Origin: Bacilli bacterium
GTDB lineage: Bacteria; Bacillota_I; Bacilli_A; ML615J-28; CAG-313
Assembly: GCA_017398545.1 (NCBI GenBank)
Contig: JAFQFT010000064.1
Span: forward strand, 1 to 43,978
Direction of reading: 5' to 3'
DNA: 43,978 nucleotides
Shown here: in pieces, positions 42,190 through 43,978 of the stretch
Layout: the number at the start of each line of letters is the position of its first letter
How positions within the stretch are numbered: the stretch's first letter is position 1
Notes under the pieces: model-generated
What the model saw: the letters and a program-made list of their open reading frames with translations, nothing else
Told to the model about the DNA's origin: nothing
The model's database searches: none
Translations under genes and position numbers: made by a program

Positions 42190-42523
42190 AATCATTTAAA
42201 ATAATAACATCTTTAATACTATCAATATCAATAAGCTCTTCCTTATTATATATAATAATAATTAATTTGTTTTCTTTTCTTTCTTTAATTATACCTTCAA
42301 TATAAGTATCTGTTAGTTCTAAGTATACATTAATAATATTACCTTTTTTTACTAAATTTAAGATACCATCTATTTTTTTATCAATAACACTTTTAGTTTT
42401 AGTAACTTTCCATTTAGTGCTTTTTTCTTTATAACGTGAATCATAAATAGATTGTGAAGAAGTATCTTTAATTTTTGTACTTACAGTATCAATAAACATT
42501 GTAGGCATATTTTTATTATTCAT
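42188..42523 (-). CDS. Hypothetical protein, Sm-like C-terminal half
   Basis: 111 residues. A polar N-terminal half (about 1-55) is Lys/Ser/Thr-rich and probably disordered. The C-terminal half (about 56-111) alternates beta strands: GNIINVYLELTDTYIEGIIKE, then NKLIIIIYNKEELIDIDSIKDVIIL. This pattern resembles small SH3/Sm-like barrels, but no family is recognised. It lies between coaX and a lipoprotein gene. The ribosome site GGTGAT precedes ATG. Confidence 0.6.
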   Translation of the reverse strand: MNNKNMPTMFIDTVSTKIKDTSSQSIYDSRYKEKSTKWKVTKTKSVIDKKIDGILNLVKKGNIINVYLELTDTYIEGIIKERKENKLIIIIYNKEELIDIDSIKDVIILND

Positions 42524-42568
42524 TATTAATCACCATTATATTATATGATTAATATTAATAATTTGTAC

Positions 42569-43324
42569 TTATTTTGTATTTTTATAATATAAATAAATTA
42601 ATCCCTCAATTAAAATAAATGGTTCATGAATGTACTTAATTGTAAGAACATCCTTAATTAAAGGTGCCAACCCACCTGTTAAAACTACTTTTACATTAGG
42701 TAAATTTAGTTCTTCTATAGTTTTATTAACCATTCCATCGATCATAGAAGCAGTTCCATAAATCATCCCACTTTGAATACAAGTAGTTGTATCATTACCA
42801 ATTACATTATCAGGTTTTGCAAGTGCTGTATGAGATAATTTTGCTGCATTTTGAATTAATGAATTAAGTGAACCATTCATTCCAGGTGCAATTGCACCAC
42901 CTAAATATTCTTCTTTATCATTTACAACAATAAACTTAGTAGCAGTACCTAAGTCAACAATAATTACAGGACCACCAAATTTATTAACAGCACCAACTGC
43001 ATCACAAAGTAAATCTGAACCAAGTGTCTTAGGTGCTTCAATACGAAGTTTTAACCCACTCTTAATGCCAGGACCTATAATCATAGGATTAAGATTAAAA
43101 TATTTTTTGATCATTTGAACAAATATTAAATCTAATGAAGGTACAACGCTAGATATTACTACACCTTCAATTTGCAAATTTTTAACAATAGGTTGTAGTT
43201 TATGAAAGTATTCATCTTCAGTTAAAGATGCATTTGTTACAAAACGATATGTATTAATTATCTTTTTATTTTCAACAATACCTAAAACAATATTTGTATT
43301 GCCAATATCAAAACATAGAATCAT
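42569..43324 (-). CDS. coaX: Type III pantothenate kinase
   Basis: 251 residues from ATG 43324, behind the ribosome site AAGGTGAT. A longer reading from 43402 lacks a ribosome site. ASKHA-fold motifs are FDIGNTN (5-11, phosphate loop), the catalytic-Asp region VDLGTATKF, and GGAIAPG. It phosphorylates pantothenate, the first step of coenzyme A synthesis, and belongs to the feedback-insensitive type that needs a monovalent cation. The length is normal for the family. Confidence 0.93.
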   Translation of the reverse strand: MILCFDIGNTNIVLGIVENKKIINTYRFVTNASLTEDEYFHKLQPIVKNLQIEGVVISSVVPSLDLIFVQMIKKYFNLNPMIIGPGIKSGLKLRIEAPKTLGSDLLCDAVGAVNKFGGPVIIVDLGTATKFIVVNDKEEYLGGAIAPGMNGSLNSLIQNAAKLSHTALAKPDNVIGNDTTTCIQSGMIYGTASMIDGMVNKTIEELNLPNVKVVLTGGLAPLIKDVLTIKYIHEPFILIEGLIYLYYKNTK

Positions 43325-43419
43325 AGTTATCACCTTTTTATATATTATATAATAAATTTCATGATTTTGCAAAAAATATGTATTAAATAAACGTTCTAAC
43401 AATAATTAATATTTTTCTA

Positions 43420-43448
43420 TTTACAAACATAGAATAATGTGGTATAAT
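43420..43448 (+). promoter_or_regulatory. Promoter of the plus-strand small RNA
   Basis: TTTACA (43420-43425), a 17-base spacer and TATAAT (43443-43448) preceded by TGG (extended -10). The expected start point is near 43455. No ORF with a ribosome site follows, but a terminator does. Confidence 0.75.
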
Positions 43449-43457
43449 GTATGTGAC

Positions 43458-43489
43458 AAAGAGTTTTTAAAGAGAACTCTTCTCGTTTT
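43458..43489 (+). repeat. Left arm of the cassette inverted repeat
   Basis: AAGAGTTTTTAAAG (43459-43472) and CTCTTCTCGTTTT (43477-43489) recur in inverted orientation at 43739-43752 and 43708-43720. The repeats sit at the 5' ends of the two convergent transcripts. Confidence 0.8.
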
Positions 43490-43494
43490 GTTGC

Positions 43495-43535
43495 GAAAAA
43501 AGTCCCGTTTTTAATTAGTGGTGGGGACTTTTTTC
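43495..43535. terminator. Bidirectional terminator shared by two convergent RNAs
   Basis: A perfect 12-bp stem GAAAAAAGTCCC/GGGACTTTTTTC (43495-43506 with 43524-43535) has a 17-base loop and T-runs on both strands. It ends the plus-strand small RNA and the minus-strand toxin mRNA. Confidence 0.9.
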
Positions 43536-43538
43536 TTT

Positions 43539-43634
43539 TTATTTCTTATTTTTCTTTATTAAAATAATAAGATTAATTATTGCTATTACCAATTTTGTTG
43601 ATACTAACATTAGTTCTATAATAATTAAAACCAT
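43539..43634 (-). CDS. 31-residue hydrophobic peptide, candidate type I toxin
   Basis: The sequence is MVLIIIELMLVSTKLVIA followed by IINLIILIKKNKK: one membrane-spanning helix with a Lys-rich tail. This is the shape of the TxpA/BsrG/holin-like toxin peptides (IxxLIxLIKKxKK endings), though too short for a firm family call. Ribosome site GAGGAG lies 6 bases before ATG, in the gap after a 14-codon leader ORF. The gene sits between a TG-extended promoter and a bidirectional terminator, with a convergent small RNA on the other strand. It is predicted to insert in the membrane and to be translationally controlled. Confidence 0.65.
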   Translation of the reverse strand: MVLIIIELMLVSTKLVIAIINLIILIKKNKK

Positions 43635-43643
43635 TTTTTCTCC

Positions 43644-43688
43644 TCATAAATTATTCGGAGAGTGATTAATAAATTGAAAAAAATCCAT
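43644..43688 (-). CDS. 14-residue leader peptide ORF upstream of the toxin
   Basis: MDFFQFINHSPNNL, then TGA, preceded by a very strong ribosome site (GGAGGTGAT, complementing 43693-43701). It stops 9 bases before the toxin ATG, so translation of the leader could open or feed the toxin ribosome site, in the manner of mok and hok. The peptide itself need not be functional. Confidence 0.5.
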   Translation of the reverse strand: MDFFQFINHSPNNL

Positions 43689-43707
43689 ATATATCACCTC
43701 CTCATTT

Positions 43708-43753
43708 AAAACGAGAAGAGACATATCCCCTTAATTAACTTTAAAAACTCTTC
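43708..43753 (-). repeat. Right arm of the cassette inverted repeat; 5' end of toxin mRNA
   Basis: On the minus strand the predicted message starts GAAGAGTTTTTAAAG (43753-43739) and continues to CTCTTCTCGTTTT (43720-43708). GAAGAG and CTCTTC pair as a 5' stem. Both segments are repeated at the 5' end of the plus-strand RNA. Confidence 0.75.
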
Positions 43754-43759
43754 AGATGA

Positions 43760-43768
43760 AGTATATCA
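43760..43768 (-). promoter_or_regulatory. TG-extended -10 promoter of the toxin mRNA
   Basis: The minus strand reads TGATATACT. The expected start is G at 43753, exactly at the 5' stem. The -35 is not clear. The promoter is followed by a 65-base leader before the first ORF. Confidence 0.6.
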
Positions 43769-43978
43769 TATTCTCCTTGTCATAAGGTGTTGCAATTTGA
43801 CAATGGTACTTTATTTAATTTTAAATAAATATTAAATCAATGTTAGTAAAATAACTATATTATATAGACAATTTATTAAAAATATGATATAATTAGTTAA
43901 GAAGAAATCAAGAATTTAGATAATTAATTTTTATATCTTAAGAAAAATAAAAAAAGAGTGTAAAATCCTATGTCAGTC
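43769..43978 (+). promoter_or_regulatory. Intergenic end of window with a forward promoter
   Basis: TAGACA (43865-43870), a 17-base spacer and TATAAT (43888-43893, preceded by TGA) form a good plus-strand promoter for a gene beyond the window. An ATG at 43970 (Met-Ser-Val) might be its start, but the ribosome site is weak. An AT-only palindrome (43810-43829) and TTGTCA/TGACAA inverted repeats lie upstream. No other gene is seen. Confidence 0.5.

Larger units (their letters stand above)
43455..43537 (+). ncRNA. Small RNA, candidate type I antitoxin
   Basis: About 83 bases from the predicted start to the terminator T-run. The 5' part contains a hairpin AAGAGTT/AACTCTT (43459-43465 with 43475-43481), then TCTCGTTTTG and the shared terminator. 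It is complementary to the toxin mRNA over the terminator. It begins with the same sequence as that mRNA (AAGAGTTTTTAAAG), and the AAGAGTT/AACTCTT arms could also pair in trans. The antitoxin role is inferred from this arrangement. Confidence 0.6.

Noticed and set aside
43325..43402. Upstream extension of CoaX by 26 residues
   Set aside because: The DIGNTN motif normally sits at the N-terminus, and AAGGTGAT precedes the ATG at 43324.
1..43978. Mycoplasma-type genetic code (TGA as Trp)
   Set aside because: Trp residues in conserved motifs use TGG, reading frames are not interrupted by TGA, and TGA ends the leader ORF at 43644.

Overview
The window is very AT-rich chromosomal DNA with densely packed genes, most on the minus strand. 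It uses the standard code: Trp is TGG and TGA acts as a stop. It shows Gram-positive-style signals (strong GGAGG ribosome sites, lipoprotein boxes, TTGACA/TATAAT and TG-extended -10 promoters). The gene set (oligoendopeptidase F, DegV, DUF4250, DUF1294, CoaX, a DEDDh exonuclease, a heterodimeric ABC exporter with MarR, InlB-type B-repeat lipoproteins) fits an uncultured low-GC Bacillota, near the Erysipelotrichia / RF39 / Acholeplasma-relative part of Bacilli. That placement is inference; no rRNA is present.

Layout. 1-5 kb: a giant surface lipoprotein with Big_2/B-repeat stalk and a C-terminal zinc amidase, behind a promoter overlapped by a cre-like operator. 5-11 kb: a TerB-like protein, a pepF-DUF1294-small membrane protein operon, and a von Willebrand A lipoprotein followed by a second lipoprotein. 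10.9-11.3 kb is a degenerate gap holding a small repetitive cationic ORF. 11.3-15.3 kb: M29 aminopeptidase with an SIS-domain protein, a PlsC-like acyltransferase fused to a zinc ribbon, and a DnaQ-type exonuclease. 15.3-20.2 kb: MarR plus a two-subunit ABC exporter, with a probably leaderless XRE regulator transcribed divergently. 20.2-25.3 kb: DegV, DUF4250, Xaa-Pro aminopeptidase, a pseudoknot-like structured intergenic region, and an OmpR-type two-component system. 25.4-31.7 kb: DnaJ-like membrane protein with a zinc-ribbon membrane protein, cardiolipin synthase, an RsmB-type methyltransferase, a CofE-like ligase, a lipoprotein and an SDR dehydrogenase.

31.8-39.8 kb is the accessory zone. 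It contains an IS110-group insertion sequence with a roughly 280-base structured leader that looks like a bridge (seek) RNA gene; an ECF sigma factor, anti-sigma-like protein and subtilisin-like protease cluster in which the protease carries Glu at the usual catalytic Asp position; an FAD-dependent CrtI-type oxidoreductase; a four-copy 12-bp tandem repeat; and an XRE membrane regulator with an inverted repeat abutting its promoter. 39.9-43.3 kb returns to housekeeping (gltX, a lipoprotein, an unknown protein, coaX).

The most interesting part is 43.42-43.77 kb, where no annotated-size ORF exists. It holds a compact convergent cassette: a minus-strand mRNA encoding a 14-residue leader peptide and a 31-residue hydrophobic, Lys-tailed peptide, and a short plus-strand RNA. 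Both share one bidirectional terminator and begin with the same sequence. This is the organisation of a type I toxin-antitoxin system of the TxpA/BsrG or Fst kind, but with inverted rather than direct 5' repeats and a coupled leader ORF.
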